Source: a virus
IMG/VR virus record: IMGVR_UViG_3300028044_000015
Span: 1-46,951 of that record
DNA length: 46,951 nt
Strand: one strand, 5' to 3'
Every line of letters starts with the position of its first letter. The stretch's first letter is position 1. Shown here one piece after another: positions 22,973 through 28,735 of this stretch. The notes under the pieces were generated by a model. It was given only the letters and a program-made list of their open reading frames with translations. It made no database searches and was not told the origin of the DNA. The translations under genes were made by a program, and so were the position numbers.

Positions 22973-23419
22973 TTAGTTTTTGTCTTTAAAAATAGGTTCG
23001 TTAGGGTCGTGCACGTAAATATCCCACTCGGTTGCAGCGTGCTGCTGGATAGCGTTTTTAATGGTGTTAAATTCCTCTTTGCTTATTCCTTTGGGGCTGT
23101 TAGATAGGCTTATACGGGCTTTTAGCGTGGTATCTAGTACCGGGTTGTATTCCTCACGAAACATAAACAGGGTTTCTAGTAACGTGCGTAATTCTTGAAC
23201 GCTTACCGCAATACCTTTGTTTGCAAATCCTGACTGTAAATCCGAAATTACAACGCCAAAAAAGTATTTTCGTTGCTGGTGGCTAATGTTGTCCGTAACG
23301 GGTTCAATGGCTACCGTGTATAAACCATCTTTTAAGGCTTTTACTTGGCGGTCTAGGGCTACCCTGTTTAATTGGATAGCCCCGTTAACCACCTCGCACG
23401 GTATTTTAATACTTTTCAT
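22973..23419 (-). CDS. NinB-like recombination protein
   Basis: The protein has a basic N-terminal half (VALDRQVKALKDGLYTVAIE), then SHQQRKYFFGVVISDLQ and a C-terminal GISKEEFNTIKNAIQQHAA followed by DIYVHDPNEP. The RSxxQNxYYxxV pattern followed by a YxxDPNE end is seen in NinB/Orf-type proteins of phages, which promote single-strand binding in recombination. Its place behind the ERF gene agrees. Similarity is moderate. Confidence 0.5.
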   Translation of the reverse strand: MKSIKIPCEVVNGAIQLNRVALDRQVKALKDGLYTVAIEPVTDNISHQQRKYFFGVVISDLQSGFANKGIAVSVQELRTLLETLFMFREEYNPVLDTTLKARISLSNSPKGISKEEFNTIKNAIQQHAATEWDIYVHDPNEPIFKDKN

Positions 23420-23604
23420 TGGAACTGTTGCCCTTTGCTACGCTTGTCGTATTCGTCTATGTACTTAAACGCTTCCGCTTGCGCTTCACGTTCCGCATCG
23501 GTTAGCGGTTCTACACGCTTTACTCTAAACGCTATGCTGTCTTGTGAATGCTTTGGCTCTTTATAGTCGGGCGGTAGGTTGCTGTCTTGGTGCTGGCTTA
23601 TCAT
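23416..23604 (-). CDS. Small acidic-basic protein, 62 aa
   Basis: This 62-residue hydrophilic protein starts MISQHQDSNLPPDYKEPKHS. No domain is recognised. It overlaps the 47-residue frame upstream by 44 nt and the NinB-like gene by 4 nt, so it looks translationally coupled to the latter. Confidence 0.5.
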   Translation of the reverse strand: MISQHQDSNLPPDYKEPKHSQDSIAFRVKRVEPLTDAEREAQAEAFKYIDEYDKRSKGQQFQ

Positions 23605-23704
23605 GTTTTAGGTTTATTTGGCGGTTAGTAAATTCTTGTTCTTGTGAACGGGCTTTGTCAATCATCGCCCGTTCTTGTTGGATTTCGTATAGTTCTTTGC
23701 TCAT
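23561..23704 (-). CDS. Small helical protein, 47 aa
   Basis: ATG 23702-23704 overlaps the ERF stop as ATGA. The frame codes for a charged helix (MSKELYEIQQERARMI-like start, actually ELYEIQQERAMIDKARSQ) and a Pro/Gln-rich end. It fills the gap behind ERF. The 44-nt overlap with the next gene is larger than usual here, so either frame could be the spurious one. Confidence 0.45.
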   Translation of the reverse strand: MSKELYEIQQERAMIDKARSQEQEFTNRQINLKHDKPAPRQQPTARL

Positions 23705-24297
23705 GCTGACTGTTTTTTACACGCTTCAATAAAACGCTTATCGGCTTTTACCTTTGCGGTTTGTTTGTTGAAGTATGCGGTAACTTGTTCACGACCTTCA
23801 TAGTCAATTAGCCCTGCAATAGCCGTATCAATAGCATTAGCTAGTTCGTGGCTTTCTGCATCGGGGTCAACCATACCCTCGTAAGGGATAGTAAAGGTTT
23901 GCGTTAGTGCGTACTTGTGCGCTACTGCCATTGCTTTGTTGCTGGCTTTATCGCCGCTGTCCATACCTTCGCCACGGGCTTGTGTGCTTACGTTGCTACC
24001 GTCTTTGGCGTAAAACGTAAATTCCACGTCAATGATTGAGTAAATAACCTTACCACCGTTTTTGGTTTCCTTTTCCTCACGGATAGCGTTGATAATCTTA
24101 CTAGTGGTAAATACTTCATGCTTAGCTAGTAACGGGTGTAGTGCGTTGTAAACGGCATCTACGCCCCGAAACATAAAGCCCTGCCCTGCGTTCTTTTGGT
24201 TCTTGCCGATAGGGTTAATGTCTTGCTGAATGGCTGCCAGCTTTTCAAATATCAAACTCATGTTTGGTTGTTTAGTGGTTAAATTATCTTGTTCCAT
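23701..24297 (-). CDS. erf: ERF-family single-strand annealing protein
   Basis: This 198-residue protein matches the ERF recombinase core: KNQKNAGQGFMFRGVDAVYN near the start, a beta-rich middle (VIYSIIDVEFTFYAKDGSNV), and the signature GEGMDSGDKASNKAMAVAHK followed by YALTQTF. ERF proteins form rings on single-stranded DNA and anneal complementary strands. The neighbours (SSB-like protein upstream; NinB-like, nuclease and HNH genes downstream) form a recombination module. Confidence 0.92.
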   Translation of the reverse strand: MEQDNLTTKQPNMSLIFEKLAAIQQDINPIGKNQKNAGQGFMFRGVDAVYNALHPLLAKHEVFTTSKIINAIREEKETKNGGKVIYSIIDVEFTFYAKDGSNVSTQARGEGMDSGDKASNKAMAVAHKYALTQTFTIPYEGMVDPDAESHELANAIDTAIAGLIDYEGREQVTAYFNKQTAKVKADKRFIEACKKQSA

Positions 24298-24445
24298 CTT
24301 TATGACCGTCTTTGTATCTTAGGCTGCCGTACTCAATAATCAAATCGGCTAAGGCTACTTTGTCTAGGTTGTCTGAATATATCAACTTAGATATTTCGCT
24401 AAATTTGTCGGTTGCTAGTTTAAAATAGGGGGTTTCGTTTTCCAT
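24284..24445 (-). CDS. Small protein, 53 aa
   Basis: ATG 24443-24445 follows the promoter at 24476 with a leader of about 30 nt, and the frame ends 14 nt inside the ERF gene. The product (starts MENETPYFKLATDKFSEISK) is soluble and acidic. No family is recognised. Its leader is nearly identical to that of the 50-residue gene at 26838. Confidence 0.55.
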   Translation of the reverse strand: MENETPYFKLATDKFSEISKLIYSDNLDKVALADLIIEYGSLRYKDGHKDGTR

Positions 24446-24475
24446 TGTGGTTTGGTTTACTGGTTAAGTGTGAAA

Positions 24476-24539
24476 CAAAGATAAGGCAAAAAACAATACA
24501 AAGTATGTATTTCCAAAAATAATTTTAAACTATTTTTAG
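24476..24539 (-). promoter_or_regulatory. Early promoter with ATACAAAGTAT palindrome and CTAAAAATAGTTTA
   Basis: The minus strand has TATCTTTG (24476-24483), the palindrome ATACTTTGTAT 12 bp upstream (24496-24506) and the 14-mer CTAAAAATAGTTTA at 24526-24539. It drives the 53-residue gene and ERF. The layout matches 22015-22078. Confidence 0.6.
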
Positions 24540-24895
24540 AAGGGCAATTTGTCGTCAAAATCTCCTGCTGGCGCATCGTAACTCGCTGCCGTGTCATTGG
24601 TTTGCTGACTGCCCTCAATACGCCATGCGTCAAGGTTTGTAAAGTAGCTTACTTTGCCTTCCTTTTCCCATTTGTTACCACGAATGTTAAAATGTACCGT
24701 AACCGTGTCCGCTGTCTTGTAACGGTTCAGCACATCGCATTTATCGTTAGTGGTTTGAAACTTTACGTAGTCGGTAACGCTGCGGTCCCCAACTTGCTTA
24801 ACGGTTTCGAGCACAAACTCACGGCTCTTAAATTTCTCTGTCTTTTGTTGGGTGGCGAATATCTCAAAGAGTTTACCCGTTAGTTCAAAATTCAT
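24536..24895 (-). CDS. DUF3127 single-stranded DNA-binding-like protein
   Basis: This 119-residue protein begins MNFELTGKLFEIFATQQ and has KFKSREFVLETV, TVHFNIRGNKWEKEGK and WRIEG, the OB-fold pattern of DUF3127. It ends in an acidic tail DFDDKLPF, as SSB proteins do to recruit partners. DUF3127 is almost confined to Bacteroidota and their phages. It stands upstream of ERF, as expected for a recombination partner. Confidence 0.85.
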   Translation of the reverse strand: MNFELTGKLFEIFATQQKTEKFKSREFVLETVKQVGDRSVTDYVKFQTTNDKCDVLNRYKTADTVTVHFNIRGNKWEKEGKVSYFTNLDAWRIEGSQQTNDTAASYDAPAGDFDDKLPF

Positions 24896-24896
24896 A

Positions 24897-24995
24897 TTAA
24901 TATTGGGTTTTTACAAGTAAATAAATAGCAAAAAGAATAAACAGATAAAACAAGCCTAAGGCTAAATCCATCGCTTTAAAAGGTCGTTTGAACAT
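24897..24995 (-). CDS. Membrane microprotein, 32 aa
   Basis: The frame fits exactly between the YopX-like gene (stop at 24998) and the DUF3127 gene (start at 24895). It codes for a basic start (MFKRPFKAMDLALGL) and one membrane helix (LFYLFILFAIYLLV). The close packing supports a real gene. The function is unknown. Confidence 0.55.
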   Translation of the reverse strand: MFKRPFKAMDLALGLFYLFILFAIYLLVKTQY

Positions 24996-24997
24996 GG

Positions 24998-25453
24998 TTA
25001 GTTTTTTAGTAGTTCGGGGTTATCGAATATGTTGCCTAATACTTCAGAGTTAGTTAAATAGTCGTTGCTAATTGCAAAGTCGTAATCTTCGCCCTCGTAT
25101 TCAATTTCCCAATTTATCGGTGAATAAGCATTAGGCATATACGTTAGTGCAAAACCACCGTTAATGTAAACTACTTGCAGGATTGTGTTAGTTGGGATAT
25201 ACTTTATTATACTACCCTCCCAAATTCTAACCCCGTTCTTATCGGTTAAGCCTGTGAATTCGCAAACGGTTTCGGGGTCTACTGTTACATCGTTTGTGTA
25301 ATCGAATATGTCCCAGCCGTTTTTTTCGGTTTCTTTTGCGTAGGATTCATTATCAAAAGTGTGAATTTCACAAATACCGCCCGTTTGCTTTAGGCTACCT
25401 TCAACCCATTGGCTTTCTCCTAGCCTTTTGGCTTTAAAAATTATTTCACGCAT
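24998..25453 (-). CDS. YopX-family protein
   Basis: ATG 25451-25453 (MREIIFKAKRLGESQWVEGS) is chosen; three more codons upstream are possible. The pattern DPETVCEFTGLTDKNGVRIW followed by EGSIIKY and, at the end, SEVLGNIFDNPELL is the YopX family signature. YopX proteins are common in phages and integrated elements, and their role is unknown. Length (151 residues) is usual. Confidence 0.88.
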   Translation of the reverse strand: MREIIFKAKRLGESQWVEGSLKQTGGICEIHTFDNESYAKETEKNGWDIFDYTNDVTVDPETVCEFTGLTDKNGVRIWEGSIIKYIPTNTILQVVYINGGFALTYMPNAYSPINWEIEYEGEDYDFAISNDYLTNSEVLGNIFDNPELLKN

Positions 25454-25848
25454 TTCAAACAAAATTGTGCAAGCCTGTAAACACTTGCTGGTTCGTAATA
25501 GATAGTTAGTTTCGGTCTTCCTGCACCCCGTTTCGTTTCAGTTGGTACTTTCTCCGATGTGGTGGTAATCTCGAAGCCGTTGCGTTGCGCCCAACACTTT
25601 GTTTCAATAAAGTTATCTACGGTGTTCTTTTTGCCTGTTAGCCTTGCCCACAATTCAACCGCTTCACTAACGGTTATCTTTTCGCCTGTGGCGTGGTAAT
25701 CACCATGCAAACCTATCAATTCAATCTGAAGGTCTGTATAATTACAAGCCATTGCATTAGCTATCCATGCAAAACCCGTTTCGGGGTCTTTGTCCTTTAA
25801 AAAATTGGCTCTTATTAGTGCCTTGTGTATTTGTGTTTCTATGCTCAT
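25441..25848 (-). CDS. Hypothetical protein, 135 aa
   Basis: The first 80 residues are helical (ITVSEAVELWARLTGKKNTV), and the end has RGAGRPKLTIYYEPASVYRL, reminiscent of antirepressor-type basic tails, but I cannot place it in a family. It follows a structured intergenic region and overlaps the YopX-like gene. A regulatory role is a guess. Confidence 0.6.
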   Translation of the reverse strand: MSIETQIHKALIRANFLKDKDPETGFAWIANAMACNYTDLQIELIGLHGDYHATGEKITVSEAVELWARLTGKKNTVDNFIETKCWAQRNGFEITTTSEKVPTETKRGAGRPKLTIYYEPASVYRLAQFCLKCVK

Positions 25849-25876
25849 TCTTTTAGGGTTATTTGTTAAAATTATA

Positions 25877-25998
25877 CCGCTGCCAGCAAAACGGTTTCAA
25901 AATATTGCACAAATTGATACCTCACTGACAGCGGCTTTTGTTTACCCGTGAGGACGCTCTGCCCGAACTAGCTTAAATAAATAAGCTGCCCCCACGGG
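25877..25998 (-). ncRNA. Structured intergenic RNA candidate
   Basis: The transcript would form a first domain closed by CCCGTG/CACGGG (25993-25998 with 25945-25950) enclosing AGCTTA/TAAGCT (25970-25987), and a second hairpin with a 10-bp stem (25925-25934 with 25877-25886, one G-U pair) extended by GGTaTCAA/TTGAaACC. CCTCAC (25948-25953) can instead pair with GTGAGG (25920-25925), so two folds compete. It lies between the secreted-protein gene and the 135-residue gene. It may be a cis-regulatory leader or a small RNA; no known class is recognised. Confidence 0.5.
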
Positions 25999-26008
25999 AT
26001 TACTTTAA

Positions 26009-26518
26009 TTAATAAGTAGCATTATACTCATCCAATGCTTTAAAAACATTGATAAAATAATTCTTGTCATTCTGATTGGTAAAGGTCATTTCAAAAGTCG
26101 TATAGTCTCTTGCATTTTGGAAGCGAATGGCCTTCATAGGTTTGCAAAGTTCTTTCCTAAACTTAGCATACAAATCAAACCCAATATCACCTTTACAATT
26201 AAAGGCTCTCCAAGATGTCATACTAAATTTGCTACCATCCTCAAAAATGATAAAAACCTTATCGTTTTCAAAGCAATCACCGATGGTTGAAACTCCGCCC
26301 ATAGTTGAGTAAGCCCATTTGCTGCCTTCTTTTCTTAAAACAGGGTAAAGAGTGAAACCTTTTTTACCATCTTCAGATACCAACAAGGTTGGCTCTACTT
26401 CTAGGTATTCTTTACCTGTAAACTCATCTTTTTCGTAGATTAGTTTAATTGGATTTTCTGATTGCGCAAAGGTGAAAAGTGATACCAATACCATTGCTAA
26501 GGTTAATAAATTCTTCAT
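26009..26518 (-). CDS. Secreted protein, probable cargo gene
   Basis: This 169-residue protein begins with a Sec signal peptide (KNLLTLAMVLVSLFTFAQ), cleaved after AQ as is typical of Bacteroidota. The mature part is beta-rich (GKKGFTLYPVLRKEGSKWAY; KVFIIFEDGSKFSMTSW) with a Cys pair, and resembles small periplasmic proteins of host genomes. It has no obvious phage function and sits between two structured intergenic regions, which suggests a lysogenic-conversion-like moron acquired from a host. The function is unknown. Confidence 0.7.
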   Translation of the reverse strand: MKNLLTLAMVLVSLFTFAQSENPIKLIYEKDEFTGKEYLEVEPTLLVSEDGKKGFTLYPVLRKEGSKWAYSTMGGVSTIGDCFENDKVFIIFEDGSKFSMTSWRAFNCKGDIGFDLYAKFRKELCKPMKAIRFQNARDYTTFEMTFTNQNDKNYFINVFKALDEYNATY

Positions 26519-26564
26519 AATAATATTGTTCAGAAACCTGTTCCCGTTTTGGTTAGTTTAAAAA

Positions 26565-26590
26565 TTTACCCGTAAGCAATACGCCCACGG
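26565..26590 (-). other. ACGGGTAAA element upstream of the secreted gene
   Basis: The minus strand reads CCGTGGG, then a short loop, then ACGGGTAAA. The same pair of words occurs at 25941-25997 on the other side of the secreted-protein gene. The two may be related hairpin elements bounding the cargo gene. Confidence 0.3.
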
Positions 26591-26610
26591 CTATATTGGC
26601 TTTATTATAA

Positions 26611-26667
26611 GGGGTAATGGCTTAAATTTATATGCCAAATGGCAAGCAATTTTGTAACCATTACCCC
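26611..26667 (-). other. Hairpin with 10-bp stem, GGGGTAATGG/CCATTACCCC
   Basis: A perfect 10-bp stem (26611-26620 with 26658-26667) encloses a smaller hairpin TGCC-AAAT-GGCA. It lies between the 50-residue gene and the secreted-protein gene. There is no T-run, so it looks more like an mRNA leader structure or operator than a terminator. Confidence 0.45.
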
Positions 26668-26685
26668 CGTATCTTGAAAGAACTG

Positions 26686-26838
26686 TTAGGCTTGCCATTG
26701 AATATCAATGCCGCATATTCCGTAACGGTAAACGATTACGTTTAATATCCTTGCGTGCATTTCCGCTTGGGTTTCGGTGTCTGACATTTGGTAAAACATG
26801 CCTACTGACTCTCCGTTTACTTTTACTAGTGCTTTCAT
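26686..26838 (-). CDS. Small protein, 50 aa
   Basis: ATG 26836-26838 follows the promoter at 26869. The product (starts MKALVKVNGESVGMFYQMSD) is soluble and has no recognised family. Its leader, from promoter to ATG, is nearly the same as that of the 53-residue gene at 24445 (TTAACCACTAAACCAAACC versus TTAACCAGTAAACCAAACC), so the two promoter-leader units are duplicated. Confidence 0.55.
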   Translation of the reverse strand: MKALVKVNGESVGMFYQMSDTETQAEMHARILNVIVYRYGICGIDIQWQA

Positions 26839-26868
26839 TGTGGTTTGGTTTAGTGGTTAAGTATAAAA

Positions 26869-26921
26869 CAAAGATACACCTTTAGATAATAGCTAGTATA
26901 ATTTTACTAAACTATTTTTAG
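26869..26921 (-). promoter_or_regulatory. Early promoter with CTAAAAATAGTTTA
   Basis: The minus strand has TATCTTTG at 26869-26876 and CTAAAAATAGTTTA at 26908-26921. The downstream leader duplicates that at 24445-24475. The ATACAAAGTAT palindrome of the other two early promoters is missing here. Confidence 0.5.
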
Positions 26922-26968
26922 AGTATTTACGGGTGTTTAGCTAAATAGTTGATTATCAATGCCTTTAA

Positions 26969-27262
26969 TTTACGGTTAGGCATAAAAAAAGGGGTCGAGC
27001 AAAGTCAGAAACACGTGTGCCCAATATGCCCTCTTTTATCGACGCAAACAACCTACAACCGTTTATTGATGCGGATTTGAGGGTTGGGCTCAAACAGATA
27101 GATTATGCCGAAAAAAACGGGCAAGTAAATAGTGGATACGATGCGTTTATATTGCCTCTGTTATGTAGACCAGATAATCCTCAACCTAAAACAGAGCAGT
27201 TGTCCATATTTAATTCCAATTTAAAAACCGATCTAGATTTTAACCCTAAAGAAGATAAATAA
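26969..27262 (+). pseudogene. Remnant of a P63C-type host gene
   Basis: The plus-strand frame is open from 26969 to a TAA at 27260. From KKRGRAKSETRVPNMPSFID through ANNLQPFIDADLR and SGYDAFILPLLCR it resembles the internal part of P63C-domain proteins of Bacteroidota (about 250-300 residues). The expected N-terminus is missing and the sequence after LLCR diverges, so it looks like a truncated fragment, although translation from GTG 27017 or ATG 27026 would give a 78-81 residue protein. It is one of only two plus-strand frames kept. The family call is from memory of the pattern. Confidence 0.45.
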
Positions 27263-27263
27263 A

Positions 27264-27581
27264 TTATTTAGAGGCAATTCGCAAAAGGTTATTATACTCC
27301 TCCGAGTAATTGGAAACTTTTTCTATTTTCATAACCTCTGTTTTTAGGTCATCTATCTTATCTTCTACTCCATTAAACCCATCTTTAGCTGCGGTTTGTA
27401 GTGTTTGTACTCTATTGTCTAGGATTTCCACTTGCTGCTTAAGGTTCTCAAAGTTACTATCGACAGTTTTAAAAGACTCTACACTATGTTTCCCGATAGT
27501 TAATACCAATCCTCTTATGTCATTAACTAAATCTTCCAATGACTTAATTCTAGTTTCTAAAGAAGAGCTATTATTTTCCAT
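27264..27581 (-). CDS. Coiled-coil protein, 105 aa
   Basis: Nearly the whole protein is heptad-like (SLETRIKSLEDLVNDIRGL; QVEILDNRVQTLQTAAKDGF), suggesting a dimeric or trimeric coiled coil. It has no signal or DNA-binding motif. It ends 1 nt from the convergent P63C remnant and has the best promoter in the window (27607-27639), so it is expressed independently of the phage operons. Confidence 0.7.
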   Translation of the reverse strand: MENNSSSLETRIKSLEDLVNDIRGLVLTIGKHSVESFKTVDSNFENLKQQVEILDNRVQTLQTAAKDGFNGVEDKIDDLKTEVMKIEKVSNYSEEYNNLLRIASK

Positions 27582-27606
27582 AGGTGTTTCTCTTGTGGTG
27601 TATTTG

Positions 27607-27639
27607 CAAAGATAGAAGTATTTACATTAAGAAGTCAAA
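27607..27639 (-). promoter_or_regulatory. Textbook Bacteroidota promoter
   Basis: The minus strand reads TTTG (27636-27639), 21 bp, then TATCTTTG (27607-27614), matching the Bacteroidota sigma-ABfr consensus TTTG-N19-21-TAnnTTTG. The predicted start of transcription is about 20 nt upstream of the coiled-coil gene. Confidence 0.75.
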
Positions 27640-27690
27640 TATCATTCCATTTAGCCTAAACAAGCATATGGTTACCAAATAATTTTATCG

Positions 27691-27702
27691 TTATTTACAC
27701 CT
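27691..27702 (-). promoter_or_regulatory. Single AGGTGTAAATAA site (operator candidate)
   Basis: This 12-mer is an inverted copy of the unit repeated three times at 28696-28731. It lies between two divergent genes (27581 minus, 27725 plus), 22 bp before the plus-strand start, a position where a regulator could act. Confidence 0.4.
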
Positions 27703-27724
27703 ACAACTGAATAAACCAATTTAT

Positions 27725-27940
27725 ATGTCAAATCAACCACTAGATACCCAACAGCTAATTCAGCACTTATTTGACAGCTCTGTTAGGATAGAAGCCATGC
27801 TAAAGACTTCAATGGATATGCATTCAGAAATACTAGCAAAGCTAAATGACAAAAGCGTAGAATATGTTACGGGTAACGCTATAAAGCGAACCAATGAATA
27901 TGTAATAGCAATAAAGAAAACACTGGGAACTGCAAAATAA
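27725..27940 (+). CDS. Hypothetical protein, 71 aa (plus strand)
   Basis: This 71-residue helical protein (starts MSNQPLDTQQLIQHLFDSSV) is divergent from the coiled-coil gene and convergent with the 44-residue gene, ending 1 nt from it. No family is recognised. It is the only plus-strand frame in the window that looks intact, so it probably belongs to an acquired or separately regulated block. Confidence 0.55.
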   Translation: MSNQPLDTQQLIQHLFDSSVRIEAMLKTSMDMHSEILAKLNDKSVEYVTGNAIKRTNEYVIAIKKTLGTAK

Positions 27941-27941
27941 G

Positions 27942-28076
27942 TTAACCTATAGTTCCTTTGTTAATTATATCAATCAGGTGTTCACTCCCAAGTTTATTAT
28001 CTATTTCAATCCGTTTCGGTAAACGGTTATTACACAACCATACTACGTTGTAAAAAAAGTTTTTTATTGTTTTCAT
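27942..28076 (-). CDS. Small protein with strong Shine-Dalgarno, 44 aa
   Basis: ATG 28074-28076 is preceded on the minus strand by AAGGAGG with a 5-nt spacer, the clearest ribosome-binding site in the window, where most genes lack one. The product (starts MKTIKNFFYNVVWLCNNRLP) is basic, with a short hydrophobic stretch. The function is unknown. The strong site may point to a different origin. Confidence 0.55.
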   Translation of the reverse strand: MKTIKNFFYNVVWLCNNRLPKRIEIDNKLGSEHLIDIINKGTIG

Positions 28077-28123
28077 TTTTCCTCCTTATTTTTATCTAGT
28101 GTAAACAGGTATATAGTTACCAT

Positions 28124-28153
28124 AAAAAAGGGGGTGCGAACCACCACACCCCC
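28124..28153 (-). terminator. Rho-independent terminator of the late operon
   Basis: On the minus strand GGGGGTG and CACCCCC form a 7-bp GC-rich stem with a 10-base loop, followed by TTTTTT. It lies 22 bp after the spanin gene, the last gene of the lysis region. Confidence 0.85.
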
Positions 28154-28175
28154 ACACTAACCAATAAACAACCAA

Positions 28176-28679
28176 CTAAATGAACGGTAAATAGGGCTTG
28201 ATGTTTCGCCAAAACCTCGCAACTAAATAAATGCAAGTAACGATTATGGCAATCCACCACCACCGCTTTAAAGTTAGCAAAACTTTTGAATAAAACCGTT
28301 CCCATTTGGAAATAATTATTTCGGGGCACGGTATTTTTACACTAATGAACGTAGTGTCTGTCGGGCATTCAATACTAACGCTGTAAGGCACGTAAATACT
28401 GTCTACCTTACCACGTGTTATGCGCCACTTAATAACCTCGTTAGGTTGGCTGTAAATAGTGTCTACGTCAAACCGCCATTGTACTAACGTGTCCGTCTTG
28501 TAACCGCCTGTTATTATCGTATCTCGAAATATAACCGTGTCACGTGTGCCTATGTCGTATTTATCGGCTAACCGTTCCTGTCGGGCTTGTAGCTTTTGGA
28601 TTTTCTTTATGGCTCTAGCCTTTGGCATATCCATTACAGCGCATCCGCTAAATAAGAATAGTAGTATTAGGTATCTCAT
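28176..28679 (-). CDS. Unimolecular spanin (u-spanin)-like lipoprotein
   Basis: The protein starts MRYLILLFLFSGCAVMD, a lipoprotein signal with the lipobox ending at Cys13, and has a single membrane helix near its C-terminus (WWWIAIIVTCIYLVARFW, about 140-157) with a short basic tail. This outer-membrane lipid anchor plus inner-membrane helix is the topology of u-spanins such as T1 gp11, which fuse the membranes in the last lysis step. The 120-residue periplasmic span is beta-rich rather than coiled coil, as in T1. The position after lysis genes and before the terminator fits. Confidence 0.75.
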   Translation of the reverse strand: MRYLILLFLFSGCAVMDMPKARAIKKIQKLQARQERLADKYDIGTRDTVIFRDTIITGGYKTDTLVQWRFDVDTIYSQPNEVIKWRITRGKVDSIYVPYSVSIECPTDTTFISVKIPCPEIIISKWERFYSKVLLTLKRWWWIAIIVTCIYLVARFWRNIKPYLPFI

Positions 28680-28695
28680 AACGCTAAGTTAGTGA

Positions 28696-28731
28696 AGGTG
28701 TAAATAAAGGTGTAAATAAAGGTGTAAATAA
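28696..28731 (+). repeat. Three tandem AGGTGTAAATAA units
   Basis: Three perfect 12-bp copies lie in the 56-bp gap between the phosphoesterase and spanin genes. They are flanked by an 11-bp direct repeat CTAAGTTAGTG (28684-28694 and 28736-28746, the second copy at the stop of the phosphoesterase gene). A fourth copy in inverted orientation is at 27691-27702. It may be an operator or iteron set, or a slippage product. Confidence 0.7.
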
Positions 28732-28735
28732 TACC

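Noticed and set aside
25877-25998. Self-cleaving ribozyme or tRNA-like element (GTTCGGGC resembles a T-loop)
   Set aside because: No hammerhead CTGATGA/GAAA core and no acceptor or anticodon arms in the right places.
28696-28731. CRISPR-like repeat
   Set aside because: Units are contiguous 12-mers with no spacers and no cas genes are present.
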